Shown piece after piece: positions 24,110-34,439 of a DNA stretch of 64,000 nt. The DNA is from Lachnospiraceae bacterium (GTDB lineage: Bacteria; Bacillota; Clostridia; Lachnospirales; Lachnospiraceae). The number at the start of each line of letters is the position of its first letter. Within the stretch, counting starts at the first letter, position 1. The notes beneath the pieces are model-generated. The model saw only the letters and a list, made by a program, of their open reading frames with translations. It was not told the origin of the DNA and made no database searches. The translations under genes and the position numbers were made by a program. Location: positions 62,001-126,000 of the forward strand of contig SVEQ01000001.1 of the NCBI GenBank assembly GCA_015057325.1, written 5' to 3'.

Positions 24110-26944
24110 ATGAATCAGTACATCACAATTAAGGGTGCGCGTGAGCACAACCTGAAAAATATAGATGTTAAAATACCGAGAAATGAGATGGTAGTTCTTA
24201 CAGGACTTTCGGGTTCGGGTAAGAGCTCGCTTGCTTTTGATACGATATATGCCGAAGGTCAGCGACGATACATGGAGTCCCTCTCTTCTTATGCACGCCA
24301 GTTTTTGGGTCAGGCAGAAAAGCCGGAGGTTGACAAGATTGAAGGTCTTTCTCCTGCAATATCAATAGATCAGAAATCGACAAACCGTAATCCGCGTTCG
24401 ACGGTAGGAACCGTTACAGAGATATATGATTACTTCCGTCTGTTATACGCAAGAATCGGTGTTCCACACTGTCCGGAATGTGGACGAGAGATTTCCAGAC
24501 AGACCGTGGATCAAATGGTTGATACGGTTATGGCACTTCCTGAAGGCACGAAGTTTCAGCTTCTGGCCCCCGTTGTTCGCGGAAGAAAGGGACGTCATGA
24601 GAAGGTGCTTGCGCAGGCAAAACGAAGCGGCTATGTGCGCGTGATGGTGGACGGCTCGCAGTACGATTTGTCGGAAGAGATTGAACTTGATAAGAATAAG
24701 AAGCATGACATTTCAATTATCGTTGACAGACTTGTTGTCAAAGAGGGAATACGTAGAAGATTAAATGATTCCATAGAGGCAGTTATGAAGCTTGCGGAAG
24801 GAACTATGATAGTTGATGTAATTGGCGGCAAGGCAATTAACATGAGTAACAGTTTTGCTTGTCCTGATTGTGGAATCAGCATTGATGAGATAGAACCGAG
24901 AAGTTTCTCATTTAACAATCCTTTCGGTGCGTGCCCGACCTGTTACGGACTTGGATATAAGATGGAGTTTGATATAGATTTGATGATTCCTGACAAGAGT
25001 CTTTCCATTGATGAGGGTGCAATTGTTGTTACCGGATGGCAGTCGTGTACGGATGAGAAGTCCTATACAAGAGCGATATTAAATGCTCTTGCCAAGGAGT
25101 ATAAGTTCAAATTAAGTACTCCATTTAACAAGCTATCAGACAAGGCGAAGGATATCCTTATTAACGGAACCGACGGACATGAGGTGAAGGTGACCTACAA
25201 GAGCCAGCGTGGTGAGGGTGTCTATGATGTTGCGTTTGAAGGTCTTATTAAGAATGTTCAGCGACGTTATCGCGAGGCAAGCTCAGAATCCATGAAGGAG
25301 GATTATGAGAGCTTCATGACAATCACGCCTTGTGATGAGTGTGACGGAAGACGCCTTAAAAGAGAGTCGCTCGCAGTTACAATTGCGGACAAGAATATAT
25401 ATGAAATAACTCAGATGTCGATTGATAAACTTGTTGAGTTCCTCGAGGAAATTGAACTTACTGACAGACAGAAGTTTATCGGTGGCGGCATTTTAAAGGA
25501 GATCAAGGCAAGGCTTCATTTCCTGTTGGATGTGGGTCTTAATTACCTTGCACTTTACAGACCGACAGGAACACTTTCGGGTGGTGAGGCACAAAGAATC
25601 AGACTTGCTACGCAGATCGGTTCGGGGCTTGTCGGAGTTGCATACATTCTTGATGAGCCAAGTATCGGTCTTCATCAGAGAGATAATGACAAATTAATCG
25701 CAACGCTTAAGCACCTGCGTGATCTTGGCAATACTCTGATTGTTGTTGAGCATGACGAGGATACTATGCTTGCAGCAGACCATATAGTAGATATCGGTCC
25801 GGGTGCGGGAGAGCATGGCGGTGAGGTTATTGCACAGGGTACGGCGCAGGAGATAATGGCAAATCCCGATTCGATAACCGGAGCGTATCTGTCCGGCCGT
25901 ATTAAGATTCCGGTGCCAAAGGAAAGAAAAGAGCCGACAGGCTGGATAACCGTTAAGGGTGCTCGCGTTAACAACTTGAAAAATATAGATGTGGCATTTC
26001 CACTTGGGGTGATGACTTGTGTGACAGGTGTGTCGGGTTCGGGTAAGAGCTCGCTTGTAAATGAGATAATGTACAAACATCTTGCAAGAGACTTAAACCG
26101 TGCAAGATTAAAGCCGGGAGACCATGATGGAATAGAGGGCATGGAGCAACTTGATAAGGTTATCAATATAGATCAGTCGCCGATTGGAAGAACGCCTCGT
26201 TCAAACCCTGCGACATACTGCGGTGTGTTTGATATGATTCGTGATTTGTTTGCAGGAACGAAGGATGCGAAGGCGAGAGGATACAAGAAGGGAAGATTCT
26301 CATTTAATGTGTCGGGTGGACGATGCGAGGCATGTAAAGGTGACGGAATACTTAAGATAGAGATGCACTTCCTTCCTGATGTGTACGTGCCTTGTGAGGT
26401 GTGCGGCGGTAAGCGTTACAACCGTGAGACATTAGAGGTTACCTACAAAGGAAAGAACATTTATGATGTGCTTGATATGACAGTTGATGAGGCATGTGAG
26501 TTCTTTGAGAATGTGCCTTCAATACTTAGGAAGATAGAGACTCTTAAGGAAGTCGGACTTGGATATATCAGACTTGGTCAGCCGTCAACAACGTTATCCG
26601 GTGGTGAGGCACAGCGTGTTAAGCTTGCAACGGAGCTTTCAAGAAGAAGCACAGGTAAGACGGTTTATATACTGGATGAACCAACGACAGGTCTTCATTT
26701 TGCAGACGTACACAAGCTTGTAGACATACTTCACAGACTTTCGGATGGCGGTAACACGGTTATTGTAATCGAGCACAACCTTGAGGTAATCAAGACTGCC
26801 GACTACATTATAGATATCGGGCCTGAGGGCGGCGATATGGGAGGTACTGTTGTTGCAGCGGGAACTCCTGAGGAGATTGCAAAGAAGAAAAAGAGTTACA
26901 CCGGACAGTATCTTAAGAAGATGTTGAAAAGCAGCGATAAGTAG
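24110..26944 (+). CDS. uvrA: UvrABC excinuclease subunit A
   Basis: The 944-aa product is a complete UvrA. It begins [20 protein letters not shown], has two ABC ATPase modules (Walker [14 protein letters not shown] and [13 protein letters not shown]; signatures [12 protein letters not shown] and [12 protein letters not shown]; Walker B ILDEP in both), and zinc modules [19 protein letters not shown]...CPTCYGLGY and CEACKGDG...CEVCGGKRY. UvrA dimers scan DNA for distortions and load UvrB. ATG 24110 is preferred over 24101 because AAAGG directly abuts the latter. The gene stands alone with its own upstream region. A LexA-like box suggests DNA-damage control, but that is tentative. Confidence 0.97.
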   Translation: MNQYITIKGAREHNLKNIDVKIPRNEMVVLTGLSGSGKSSLAFDTIYAEGQRRYMESLSSYARQFLGQAEKPEVDKIEGLSPAISIDQKSTNRNPRSTVGTVTEIYDYFRLLYARIGVPHCPECGREISRQTVDQMVDTVMALPEGTKFQLLAPVVRGRKGRHEKVLAQAKRSGYVRVMVDGSQYDLSEEIELDKNKKHDISIIVDRLVVKEGIRRRLNDSIEAVMKLAEGTMIVDVIGGKAINMSNSFACPDCGISIDEIEPRSFSFNNPFGACPTCYGLGYKMEFDIDLMIPDKSLSIDEGAIVVTGWQSCTDEKSYTRAILNALAKEYKFKLSTPFNKLSDKAKDILINGTDGHEVKVTYKSQRGEGVYDVAFEGLIKNVQRRYREASSESMKEDYESFMTITPCDECDGRRLKRESLAVTIADKNIYEITQMSIDKLVEFLEEIELTDRQKFIGGGILKEIKARLHFLLDVGLNYLALYRPTGTLSGGEAQRIRLATQIGSGLVGVAYILDEPSIGLHQRDNDKLIATLKHLRDLGNTLIVVEHDEDTMLAADHIVDIGPGAGEHGGEVIAQGTAQEIMANPDSITGAYLSGRIKIPVPKERKEPTGWITVKGARVNNLKNIDVAFPLGVMTCVTGVSGSGKSSLVNEIMYKHLARDLNRARLKPGDHDGIEGMEQLDKVINIDQSPIGRTPRSNPATYCGVFDMIRDLFAGTKDAKARGYKKGRFSFNVSGGRCEACKGDGILKIEMHFLPDVYVPCEVCGGKRYNRETLEVTYKGKNIYDVLDMTVDEACEFFENVPSILRKIETLKEVGLGYIRLGQPSTTLSGGEAQRVKLATELSRRSTGKTVYILDEPTTGLHFADVHKLVDILHRLSDGGNTVIVIEHNLEVIKTADYIIDIGPEGGDMGGTVVAAGTPEEIAKKKKSYTGQYLKKMLKSSDK

Positions 26945-27008
26945 TAGTTGAAATATTACCAACACGGTTTTAGAATAAGCATAGATAGATAAGATTATGG
27001 AGATGCAA

Positions 27009-28406
27009 ATGATAAAAAAAGAGAAAGTTATAAGCAGACTAATTAGAATTTGTTATACATTTACGTTTTTAATATTTGTATGTACTTTAATGCCACAGCA
27101 TGTCTATGCTTTTGACTACAACGCATGGCTTACTGCAGAGCAGGCGAAATATCCTGCAGGTAAATATTGGAACCATGTCGGTATGGCAACGGACAATTCC
27201 GAGGGTTATACTGATAGTCCGTGTACATTGCACGGAGCTTCAGGCGTAGACCATGTTGCCGGAACTAACGGTTGTACATGTAATCATTTCCGTGATCCCG
27301 ATGCAGGCAGTAGTAGTGCGGTTTATCCTGCAGTGTGGCATTTGTCGGCATCACAGTGTATGGGATTTGCCAACAAGCTTGGTTATGATATGTTTGGTTC
27401 CACGAAATGGAGCAGAATAACATCAGCAAGTGATTCCAATTATGCTGCCAATATTCGTGTTGGCGACATTGTACGTATTAGTGGTCATTCAGCATTTGTC
27501 ATTTCTAAAACAACGGACAATAAAATAACAGTAGGTGAGTGTAATTATGTTGCACGCTCAAGCGGTCAGGGATGCCTTATTGCATGGGGACGAGCAATTG
27601 ACCTTACAACTACAACGATTGAGTATTACGAACGTGCTCAGAATTATGACGGCATTGTTGCGGGAACAATTGCACCTGTAGTTGTTTCTACAGAGCAACC
27701 GACAACTCAACAGACAACTACTGAGGCACAGCCAGCATATACAGGTTGGCAGGAAACAGAAGACGGAAGACATTACATTTATCTTAAAAAGGGCGTTAAG
27801 CAGACCAAGAAATGGATAACCGTCAAGAAAAAAGAATACTACGTTGATAATGACGGTTACAGGGTAACAGGGCTTTACAAGATTAACAAAAAACTATATT
27901 ACTTTAACGGTTCGGGCGTTCTTCAAAAGAATAAATGGATAACCAATAATAGCAAGAATTATTACATTGGAACTTACGGTTATGCATTGAGTTCACAGTG
28001 GATATACAAAGGGAAAACTTTGATGTATGTTAAGTCTGACTGCGCGATGGCCAAGTCAGAGCTTGTCAAAATCTATGGAAGCACTTATCTGTTCAATGCC
28101 AAGGGCAAGCGTTCGCAAGGCTTTAAGAAACTTGGTAAGAAGTATTATTACTGTAATGCTAACGGAATCATTTACAAAAAACAGTGGATTACCAAAGGAA
28201 AGAAACGTTATTACGTTGATAAGAAGGGTGTTCGCGCACAGAACAAGCTCGTGAAAATCCAGGGTGCGAAGTACTATTTCAATTCTAAAGGTGTTATGCA
28301 GAAGAACAAGGAAGTTGAGTACGACGGCAAGATATATAAGGCGGATGCTTCCGGGCGATGCAAGTTTATAGATTATGTAGAAGAAGAGGATACAGAGGAC
28401 GAATGA
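27009..28406 (+). CDS. Secreted CHAP/NlpC-like amidase with cell-wall-binding repeats
   Basis: The 465-aa product has a signal peptide (up to HVYA, about residue 34). Residues ~35-205 form a cysteine-peptidase-like module: SASQCMGFANKLGYD provides a candidate catalytic cysteine, VGDIVRISGHSAFVISK the histidine, and ITVGECNY a polar third residue, an order like CHAP/NlpC enzymes that cleave peptidoglycan peptides or amides. A T/Q-rich linker (TTQQTTTEAQ) leads to about eight aromatic repeats of the cell-wall/glucan-binding type (KEYYVDNDGYR, KLYYFNGSGV, KRYYVDKKGV), which attach the enzyme to the envelope. ATG 27009 follows GGAGA by 5 bases; an in-frame ATG at 26997 is less likely. Confidence 0.75.
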   Translation: MIKKEKVISRLIRICYTFTFLIFVCTLMPQHVYAFDYNAWLTAEQAKYPAGKYWNHVGMATDNSEGYTDSPCTLHGASGVDHVAGTNGCTCNHFRDPDAGSSSAVYPAVWHLSASQCMGFANKLGYDMFGSTKWSRITSASDSNYAANIRVGDIVRISGHSAFVISKTTDNKITVGECNYVARSSGQGCLIAWGRAIDLTTTTIEYYERAQNYDGIVAGTIAPVVVSTEQPTTQQTTTEAQPAYTGWQETEDGRHYIYLKKGVKQTKKWITVKKKEYYVDNDGYRVTGLYKINKKLYYFNGSGVLQKNKWITNNSKNYYIGTYGYALSSQWIYKGKTLMYVKSDCAMAKSELVKIYGSTYLFNAKGKRSQGFKKLGKKYYYCNANGIIYKKQWITKGKKRYYVDKKGVRAQNKLVKIQGAKYYFNSKGVMQKNKEVEYDGKIYKADASGRCKFIDYVEEEDTEDE

Positions 28407-28428
28407 TGTCGCCCTCTGTAATTTTTTT
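28391..28428 (+). terminator. Terminator overlapping the end of the cell-wall-binding gene
   Basis: TACAGAGG (28391-28398, within the last codons) pairs with CCTCTGTA (28413-28420), followed by ATTTTTTT. Confidence 0.8.
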
Positions 28429-28517
28429 GGGAAATTTAGAAGAGGATTACGGCTATACTGTCTGCGCATTCCTTTCTATAATCAAAGTAAATGATTTTTG
28501 ATAGGGAGGCTATGGGC

Positions 28518-29141
28518 ATGAACGAACCATATTATACAATTAAGGAAGCGGCGGAAAAGGTGGGTGTGGAAACTCATGTGCTGCGCTATTGGGAAGAAGA
28601 ACTTAAGATGGAAATCCACCGCAATCAAATGGGCCACAGATACTATACCGAACATGATGTGGACTTGCTTTGCATGGTCAGAAAACTTAAGGATAAAGGG
28701 ATGCAGCTTAAGGCAATAAGAAGCTACATAGACAAGCGTTGTGCAGAAAGTAAAAATGAGCTCGTTCCGGTTAAGGCAAACAGCGGCATCATGTCGAATG
28801 AAGAGAAGCTCGCACAGTTTCAGCGTGTTATGAACCGCATTTTGTCAAATGCAATCAAGGAAAATAACGAGTTGATTGGGCGCTCGGCAGGGGAGCATGC
28901 GGCGGATGCAGTTGTTACAAGAATCCAGGGTATGACCAAGGAGCAGGAGGAGCGACAGGAAGAAAGATTTCGTAAGCTTGACCAGACGCTTCGAGAGATT
29001 CAACTTGCAAGAAAGGAGGCGGCTGCGACAAGACCGATAGACAGAAGACGTCAGCAGCGTCTGAAGAGAAAGGGAAAACAGCAGTATCAGGAATGTGTGA
29101 CGGAGGAAGAAACAAAAGAAATTGCGGCTGAAAAAAATTAA
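28518..29141 (+). CDS. MerR family transcriptional regulator
   Basis: The 207-aa product has an N-terminal MerR winged helix (YTIKEAAEKVGVETHVLRYW followed by EEEL and GHRYYTEHDVDLL), then a long charged coiled-coil tail (QEERQEERFRKLDQTLREIQ) and a basic C-terminus (RRRQQRLKRKGKQQ). This architecture is common in Clostridia for uncharacterised MerR-like proteins without a ligand domain. ATG 28518 is 8 bases after AGGGAGG; ATG 28512 is too close. It probably binds DNA as a dimer; the target is unknown. TATAAT near 28474 may be its -10 box. Confidence 0.85.
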   Translation: MNEPYYTIKEAAEKVGVETHVLRYWEEELKMEIHRNQMGHRYYTEHDVDLLCMVRKLKDKGMQLKAIRSYIDKRCAESKNELVPVKANSGIMSNEEKLAQFQRVMNRILSNAIKENNELIGRSAGEHAADAVVTRIQGMTKEQEERQEERFRKLDQTLREIQLARKEAAATRPIDRRRQQRLKRKGKQQYQECVTEEETKEIAAEKN

Positions 29142-29149
29142 AGTTTGTA

Positions 29150-29179
29150 TTGCATTTAACATAGCAGATTATATATAAT
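29150..29179 (+). promoter_or_regulatory. Promoter of the carbamoyltransferase gene
   Basis: TTGCAT (29150-29155) and TATAAT (29174-29179) are separated by 18 bases, 52 bases before the start codon. Confidence 0.6.
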
Positions 29180-29230
29180 GTAACATGTTAGAATTATTTT
29201 GTAAGGAAATCGGAAAGAAGGTCACAAACG

Positions 29231-30160
29231 ATGAAACATATGATTAATTTTGAGAACTTCAGCAAGGAAGAACTTAATGAGATTCTTGACCTTGCATATG
29301 ATATGAAGAAGAATCCGGACAAATATTCGGAGACGCTTAAGGGCAAGAAGTTATATACCTTGTTTGAGAAAACATCTACAAGAACATTCTTGTCATTTAC
29401 AACAGGTATTACAGAGCTTGGCGGAAGCTATTACAATCAGGTTTGGGAGGATTCCAATTTTGTATTGGGCGAGCCTGTTTCAGAACTCAAATATGTTTGC
29501 CGTAATGTAGATATTATCATGGCACGTCTTATTAAGAATGAAACAGTTAACCTCTTTAGCAAACATTCAACAGTTCCTTTCATTAACGGTTGTGACTCTA
29601 CATATCATCCGTGTCAGATACTTGCTGATGCACTTACACTTAAGGAACATTTCGGTGGCCTTAACGTTAAGATGTTATATATAGGTGCTAAGAATAATGT
29701 ATTTAATTCTTTGGTAGAGTTCTTCTCAAAGATGGAAGAGGGAACCATTTACGGTCTTACACCACTTGTTAATGAGACAGCAGTTTCGGCTGATTTCTAT
29801 GAGAAGGCCAAAGCGAGCGGTCATTATATTGAATTAGATCCTTCAATGTCTATGGAGGAGGCAAGAAAATATGCTTCCACAATGGACGTGCTTTACACAG
29901 ATACATGGGTTGATATGGAGTTCTTCAACAACCCTGCATACCAGAAGCAGAAGGAAGAGACACTTGCCAAAATGATGCCTTACCAGATTAACAAGGAATT
30001 CCTTGGTGGCGGTAACGCGAAGGTAATGCATGATATGCCAATGCATGTTGGATACGAGATTAGTCAGGAAATCGTTGACGAGAATCTTGATTTCATATTA
30101 GATCAGGCGGAGAATAGACGTCACGCTGAGAAAGCGGTCATGGTAACGCTACTTAAATAA
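29231..30160 (+). CDS. Ornithine carbamoyltransferase-like enzyme with altered acceptor motifs
   Basis: The 309-aa protein has the transcarbamylase fold. Carbamoyl-phosphate site: FEKTSTRTFLSF (S-T-R-T kept, following Arg replaced by Phe), ARL in the middle, and YHPCQILAD (H-P-x-Q kept). The regions that bind the amino acceptor differ from ornithine carbamoyltransferase: D-x-W-x-S-M-G is DTWVDMEFF, and H-C-L-P is HDMP (VMHDMPMHVGYEIS). So the enzyme probably carbamoylates another amine or amino acid, or has another use. It stands between a strong promoter and a strong terminator, directly ahead of the pyrB-pyrI cluster but not in that operon. No arginine biosynthesis or deiminase genes are nearby. 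Confidence 0.8.
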   Translation: MKHMINFENFSKEELNEILDLAYDMKKNPDKYSETLKGKKLYTLFEKTSTRTFLSFTTGITELGGSYYNQVWEDSNFVLGEPVSELKYVCRNVDIIMARLIKNETVNLFSKHSTVPFINGCDSTYHPCQILADALTLKEHFGGLNVKMLYIGAKNNVFNSLVEFFSKMEEGTIYGLTPLVNETAVSADFYEKAKASGHYIELDPSMSMEEARKYASTMDVLYTDTWVDMEFFNNPAYQKQKEETLAKMMPYQINKEFLGGGNAKVMHDMPMHVGYEISQEIVDENLDFILDQAENRRHAEKAVMVTLLK

Positions 30161-30173
30161 CCAATGTAATAAC

Positions 30174-30221
30174 AATCCTGTCAGGAACAAGTTAATCACC
30201 AAAGCCTGACAGGATTTTTAT
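30174..30221 (+). terminator. Rho-independent terminator after the carbamoyltransferase gene
   Basis: AATCCTGTCAGG pairs perfectly with CCTGACAGGATT, followed by TTTTAT. Confidence 0.92.
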
Positions 30222-30241
30222 TGAGTAGATATATGGAGTGA

Positions 30242-30748
30242 ATGGAATTGAAAACAGAGGTAATACTTAACGCCTTGGCGATTATTCTGTTTCTGGGCTT
30301 CGGAACGGCGTGCGTGATTGCATTTACTACGCTCGACAAGCAGAAAGAGATAGTGATACCGAGCCGTTACGGAAGACAGGTCGGCCCGCTTGAGATAGTG
30401 TACGTTAATGTGGCACTTGTGTTGGTTGCGGCTATGCTGTATTTCCAAAACTACAGATTCCTTCCGTCAATAATTGCCTTCGTGCTTTTGATATTTTTCA
30501 ACAGCCGAATGAGCAGCGGGATAAGCCACGGAGGAGTTTTTATCGGATTTAATTATCTTGAGTGGAACAGGATTGCCGGATACAGAATAATAAATGATGA
30601 GATTAGCACGGTACAGATTCGTGTATATGCTAATAAGAAACAGTATGTAATCAGATGCGATAAAGAAATGCGCAAAGACGCAGAGCATCTTTTTATAGAA
30701 AACGGAATTGAGCTAAAAAGGGAGGAAAACAATGAAGCATTTAATTGA
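30242..30748 (+). CDS. Membrane protein of unknown function ahead of pyrB
   Basis: The 168-aa product has an N-terminal helix ([20 protein letters not shown]), two further helices near residues 52-88 ([29 protein letters not shown]), and a C-terminal cytoplasmic part ([20 protein letters not shown]) like the PH-like tail of DUF5673-type membrane proteins. The match is approximate. ATG 30242 lies close to GGAG; TTG 30248 has better spacing and may be the true start. The gene overlaps pyrB by 17 bases, so it is part of the same transcript, but no pyrimidine role is implied by its sequence. Confidence 0.65.
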   Translation: MELKTEVILNALAIILFLGFGTACVIAFTTLDKQKEIVIPSRYGRQVGPLEIVYVNVALVLVAAMLYFQNYRFLPSIIAFVLLIFFNSRMSSGISHGGVFIGFNYLEWNRIAGYRIINDEISTVQIRVYANKKQYVIRCDKEMRKDAEHLFIENGIELKREENNEAFN

Positions 30749-31652
30749 CCCAATGGATTTGACAGTAGAGGAGATAGATGAACTTCTCGATCTTGCGGAT
30801 GACATCATTGAAAACAGAGAAAAGTACAGCAAGAAGTGCGAGGGCAAGAAGCTTGCAACACTGTTTTTTGAACCAAGTACAAGAACACGATTAAGTTTTG
30901 AAGCAGCTATGATGGAGCTTGGCGGTAATGTTTTGGGATTTTCTTCTTCCGATTCATCTTCGGCTGCCAAGGGTGAAAGCGTTGCCGATACGGTTAAAGT
31001 TGTATCCTGCTACGCAGATATCATAGCAATGAGACATCCAAAGGAGGGTGCACCGTGTCTTGCATCCATGAAAGCGGATGCCCCTATAATAAATGCAGGA
31101 GATGGCGGACACAATCATCCGACACAGACGCTTACAGACTTACTTACAATTAGAAGAGAGAAAGGCAGACTTGATAATCTTACAATCGGATGTTGCGGTG
31201 ATCTTAAGTTTGGACGTACCGTACATTCTCTTATTAAGGCAATGTCAAGATACGCAAACATTCATTTTATAATGATTTCACCTCAGGAGTTGGAGATTCC
31301 TGATTATCTTGTTGAGGAAGTATTCTCAGATGGCAAACTTCAATATGAGCAGGTAAGAACAATAGATGAGGTTATTGACCGTTTAGATGTTTTATATATG
31401 ACAAGAGTTCAGAGAGAGCGTTTCTTCAATGAGGCCGACTACATAAGATTGAAGGATACATACATTTTGGATACAAAGAAGCTCAAGAAGGCAAAGGCAG
31501 ACTTAAGTATTCTTCACCCGCTTCCGAGAGTTAACGAGATATCGGTAGAGGTTGATGATGATCCAAGAGCATGTTATTTCAGACAGGCACTTAACGGCAA
31601 ATACGTGCGTATGGCACTTATATTGAAATTACTTGAGGAGGCAGGCAAATGA
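30732..31652 (+). CDS. pyrB: Aspartate carbamoyltransferase catalytic subunit
   Basis: The 306-aa product catalyses carbamoyl phosphate plus aspartate to N-carbamoylaspartate, the committed step of pyrimidine synthesis. Carbamoyl-phosphate motif [15 protein letters not shown], the 80s loop [12 protein letters not shown] with Ser and Lys, [17 protein letters not shown], the 240s loop region RVQRERF, and HPLPRVNEI are all intact. ATG 30732 follows AGGGAGG. The overlap with pyrI (ATGA) fits the usual dodecameric holoenzyme. Confidence 0.97.
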   Translation: MKHLIDPMDLTVEEIDELLDLADDIIENREKYSKKCEGKKLATLFFEPSTRTRLSFEAAMMELGGNVLGFSSSDSSSAAKGESVADTVKVVSCYADIIAMRHPKEGAPCLASMKADAPIINAGDGGHNHPTQTLTDLLTIRREKGRLDNLTIGCCGDLKFGRTVHSLIKAMSRYANIHFIMISPQELEIPDYLVEEVFSDGKLQYEQVRTIDEVIDRLDVLYMTRVQRERFFNEADYIRLKDTYILDTKKLKKAKADLSILHPLPRVNEISVEVDDDPRACYFRQALNGKYVRMALILKLLEEAGK

Positions 31653-32086
31653 ATATAGATAGTATACAGAACGGAATTGTTTTAGATCATATCACAGCTG
31701 GCAAAGCAATGCTCATTTACAAGTATTTGGGACTTGATGAACTCGATTGCTCGGTTGCCATTATCAAAAATGTTACAAGTCGCAAGATGGGACGTAAGGA
31801 TATACTTAAGATTGACCATCCTGATTATGATATTAATCTCGATGTGTTAGGTTATGTTGATCCCGGTATTTCAGTCAGTTTCATTAAAGATGGTAATACC
31901 GTTGAAAAGAAGAAGGTTGACCTTCCTGATCAGATAGTTAATATTGTAAAGTGCAAAAACCCAAGATGTATAACAACGACGGAGCAGGGAATTAAACAGA
32001 TTTTCAAACTTACAGACCGTGCTAAGAGAACTTATCGTTGTATGTATTGCGAGGCCGAAAATCAAGGTGAAGTTATACATTGGTAG
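31649..32086 (+). CDS. pyrI: Aspartate carbamoyltransferase regulatory subunit
   Basis: The 145-aa product begins with the nucleotide-binding domain ([29 protein letters not shown]) and ends with the zinc domain: [13 protein letters not shown] provides two cysteines and YRCMYCEAE the other two. PyrI dimers bridge PyrB trimers and pass on inhibition by CTP and activation by ATP. The start codon overlaps the stop of pyrB (ATGA), giving balanced translation. Spacing and motifs are normal for Clostridia PyrI. Confidence 0.96.
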   Translation: MNIDSIQNGIVLDHITAGKAMLIYKYLGLDELDCSVAIIKNVTSRKMGRKDILKIDHPDYDINLDVLGYVDPGISVSFIKDGNTVEKKKVDLPDQIVNIVKCKNPRCITTTEQGIKQIFKLTDRAKRTYRCMYCEAENQGEVIHW

Positions 32087-32138
32087 CCGTATAAAATAAC
32101 TAATCTTACAAAATTCTTAAGATAAAACACAAAAAACA

Positions 32139-32166
32139 TTTACAAATCCATGAATCATGATATAAT
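32139..32166 (+). promoter_or_regulatory. Promoter of murA
   Basis: TTTACA (32139-32144) and TATAAT (32161-32166) are 16 bases apart, 70 bases before the start codon. Confidence 0.6.
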
Positions 32167-32235
32167 ATGATAGATTGAGTCTTGAAGTTTGTTGTGGGAA
32201 TATGCTCACAATAAGCGATATTTAGAGGTGCAATA

Positions 32236-33537
32236 ATGGATCAATATGTAATAAAAGGTGGAAACCCACTGGTGGGAGAGGTTTCTATCGCAGGAGCTAA
32301 AAATGCAGCACTTGGAATACTTGCTGCAGCAATTATGACTGATGAAGAGGTTGTAGTTGAGAACGTTCCTAACGTAAGAGATACAAGAGTGCTTTTGCAG
32401 GCAATTGAAGGAATTGGTGCAAGGGTCAATTATATAGATGAGCATACAGTGCGTATATGCGGAGGGACAATTAATCCGGCAGCGGATAATTGTGTTGATG
32501 ACGAATTTATTCGTAAGATTCGTGCGTCTTATTATCTTCTTGGTGCCATGCTTGGCAAGTACAAGAAGTCTTCTGTGGCGCTTCCCGGTGGTTGTAACAT
32601 TGGAAGCCGTCCTATAGATTTGCATATCAAAGGCTTTAAGGCACTTGGTGCCAAAGTCAATATCCACAGCAGTATGATACATGTTCAGGCGGACAAGTTA
32701 ACGGGTAATCACATTTATATGGATGTGGTTTCTGTTGGTGCGACCATTAATGTCATGATGGCAGCAGTACTTGCAGAGGGTAAGACAACTATCGAGAATG
32801 CGGCAAAAGAGCCTCATATCGTTGATGTTGCCAACTTCCTCAATAGTATGGGTGCCAATATTAAGGGTGCCGGTACTGATGTTATCAGAATTCGTGGTGT
32901 TGAGAAGCTCAAAGGTACAGAATATTCAATTATCCCTGACCAGATTGAAGCAGGAACATTTATGGTAGCGGCTGCTGCAACTAAGGGTGATATTACTATT
33001 AAGAACGTTATTCCTAAGCATTTAGAGGCAATCTCATCAAAACTTAAAGAGATTGGTGCCGTTGTTATGGAATATGATGACGCAGTAAGAGTAGTGAGCA
33101 ATCACAGATTGGGTTCTACCAATATTAAGACTTTGCCATATCCCGGATTTCCAACGGATATGCAGCCTCAGATGGCTGTAGTACTTGCTCTTTCTGAGGG
33201 TACTTCTATTATTACGGAAAGCATTTTCGAAAACAGATTTAAGTATGTTGACGAGTTGTTCCGTATGGGCGGTCAGATCAAAGTAGAAGGCAATACTGCA
33301 ATTATTGATGGTGTTGAGGGCTTTACGGGTGCCGGTGTTGTTGCACCTGATCTTCGTGCGGGAGCAGCTCTCGTTATTGCAGGATTAGTTGCTGATGGTT
33401 TCACTGTTGTTGAGGATATCAAGTACATCCAGAGAGGTTACGAGGCTTTTGATGAAAAACTTCGTGCACTTGGTGGTCAGATCGAGATAGTTGAAACAGA
33501 CAAAGAGATTCAGAAATTTAAACTTAAAGTCGGCTGA
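32236..33537 (+). CDS. murA: UDP-N-acetylglucosamine 1-carboxyvinyltransferase
   Basis: The 433-aa product transfers enolpyruvate from PEP to UDP-GlcNAc, the first committed step of peptidoglycan synthesis. It has the EPSP-synthase-like fold with AGAKNAALGILAAAIMTDE near the start, PGGCNIGSRPIDLH with the active-site Cys120 (the residue alkylated by fosfomycin), and GFPTDMQPQMAVVLALSEGT and ENRFKYVDELFRMG near the substrate site. With Cys present the enzyme should be fosfomycin-sensitive. RBS TAGAGGTG precedes ATG 32236. Neighbours are unrelated; it is probably monocistronic, with a terminator at its end. Confidence 0.96.
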   Translation: MDQYVIKGGNPLVGEVSIAGAKNAALGILAAAIMTDEEVVVENVPNVRDTRVLLQAIEGIGARVNYIDEHTVRICGGTINPAADNCVDDEFIRKIRASYYLLGAMLGKYKKSSVALPGGCNIGSRPIDLHIKGFKALGAKVNIHSSMIHVQADKLTGNHIYMDVVSVGATINVMMAAVLAEGKTTIENAAKEPHIVDVANFLNSMGANIKGAGTDVIRIRGVEKLKGTEYSIIPDQIEAGTFMVAAAATKGDITIKNVIPKHLEAISSKLKEIGAVVMEYDDAVRVVSNHRLGSTNIKTLPYPGFPTDMQPQMAVVLALSEGTSIITESIFENRFKYVDELFRMGGQIKVEGNTAIIDGVEGFTGAGVVAPDLRAGAALVIAGLVADGFTVVEDIKYIQRGYEAFDEKLRALGGQIEIVETDKEIQKFKLKVG

Positions 33538-33597
33538 TAATTGACGGTTTCTTAAGCATTTCAGTGGGTGCTTGCCGTATCAGCCGAATTCATTTTT
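33531..33597 (+). terminator. Terminator overlapping the murA stop codon
   Basis: CGGCTGATA (33531-33539) pairs with TATCAGCCG (33578-33586); an inner hairpin AAGCA/TGCTT extends it, and CATTTTTTC follows. Confidence 0.75.
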
Positions 33598-33702
33598 TCA
33601 CATAATTCCTATTTAATCCATTTTATTTCCAACTTTATTAGTAACCTGTTCACGAACAGTTTATGTTCTACAATTCTATCTATTTACAAAGGAGGCAAGT
33701 GT

Positions 33703-34377
33703 TTGGACGAAGTGCTGATGATTCGCGACAATACTTGGGATGAGTGTCGCGTTTTGGAGTACCTTAAGATCAGCAATTTTAAGGTGACCGAAGTAAGTCC
33801 TGTGGAGAAGGATATTGCTTATTTGTTACCCGGCAAGGCGGTAGTCCTTGTAGTGAGTAACGATTCGGCGGTTTGTTTTGAAAAGTGTGAGCAATTAAGA
33901 AAGTGTACGGAGGTTCCGATTATTGTGGTGTCAGATTCGGATGATGAATGGACAAGAATCAAGATGCTGCAGATGGGGGCGGATGATTATATAACGACTC
34001 CATACAGGGAAATGATTCTGGTTGCAACAATCCAGACGAGGATTGAACAATTCAGAAGATTGACCAGACTGTTTGGATATATAAGGGTGCGTGATTTGGT
34101 TATAGAGATTATTAACAGACGTGTTTTTCTTAATGGGCGTGAAATCAACCTGACGATAAAAGAATTTGATGTGCTTGTCTTCCTTGCACAACGCCCAAAC
34201 AGAATAATTTCGAGAGAAGAGATATACAGCGGTGTGTGGCATGACAAGGGAACGGAATATAATTTATACTGCGTTTCAACCTATGTTAAGAAAATAAGAA
34301 AAAAGATCGAAGATGAATATGACAACCCGCAATTCATAGAAACTGTTTGGGGTGTGGGGTATCGTTTTGTGGCATGA
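33703..34377 (+). CDS. OmpR-family regulator with degenerate receiver domain
   Basis: The 224-aa protein starts at TTG 33703, 7 bases after AAAGGAGG; upstream in-frame codons lack a ribosome site. The N-terminal ~110 residues have a receiver fold, ending in VPIIVVSDSDDE ... MGADDYITTPY, but the usual phospho-acceptor aspartate after beta-3 appears replaced (AVVLVVSNDSA) and the conserved beta-5 lysine is threonine. The C-terminus is a normal OmpR/PhoB winged helix (REINLTIKEFDVLVFLAQRP, TYVKKIRKKIEDEY, FIETVWGVGYRF). No histidine kinase lies nearby. It probably works without phosphorylation. Confidence 0.85.
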   Translation: MDEVLMIRDNTWDECRVLEYLKISNFKVTEVSPVEKDIAYLLPGKAVVLVVSNDSAVCFEKCEQLRKCTEVPIIVVSDSDDEWTRIKMLQMGADDYITTPYREMILVATIQTRIEQFRRLTRLFGYIRVRDLVIEIINRRVFLNGREINLTIKEFDVLVFLAQRPNRIISREEIYSGVWHDKGTEYNLYCVSTYVKKIRKKIEDEYDNPQFIETVWGVGYRFVA

Positions 34378-34439
34378 TAATATATCTTGTTGCCATGTTT
34401 TAAAAATTGTGGTTTAATGCAATCAAGGAGGAGATGTCA

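Noticed and set aside
29231-30160. Plain argF (ornithine carbamoyltransferase)
   Set aside because: The two acceptor-binding motifs that define ornithine carbamoyltransferase are replaced, so the specific symbol was withheld.
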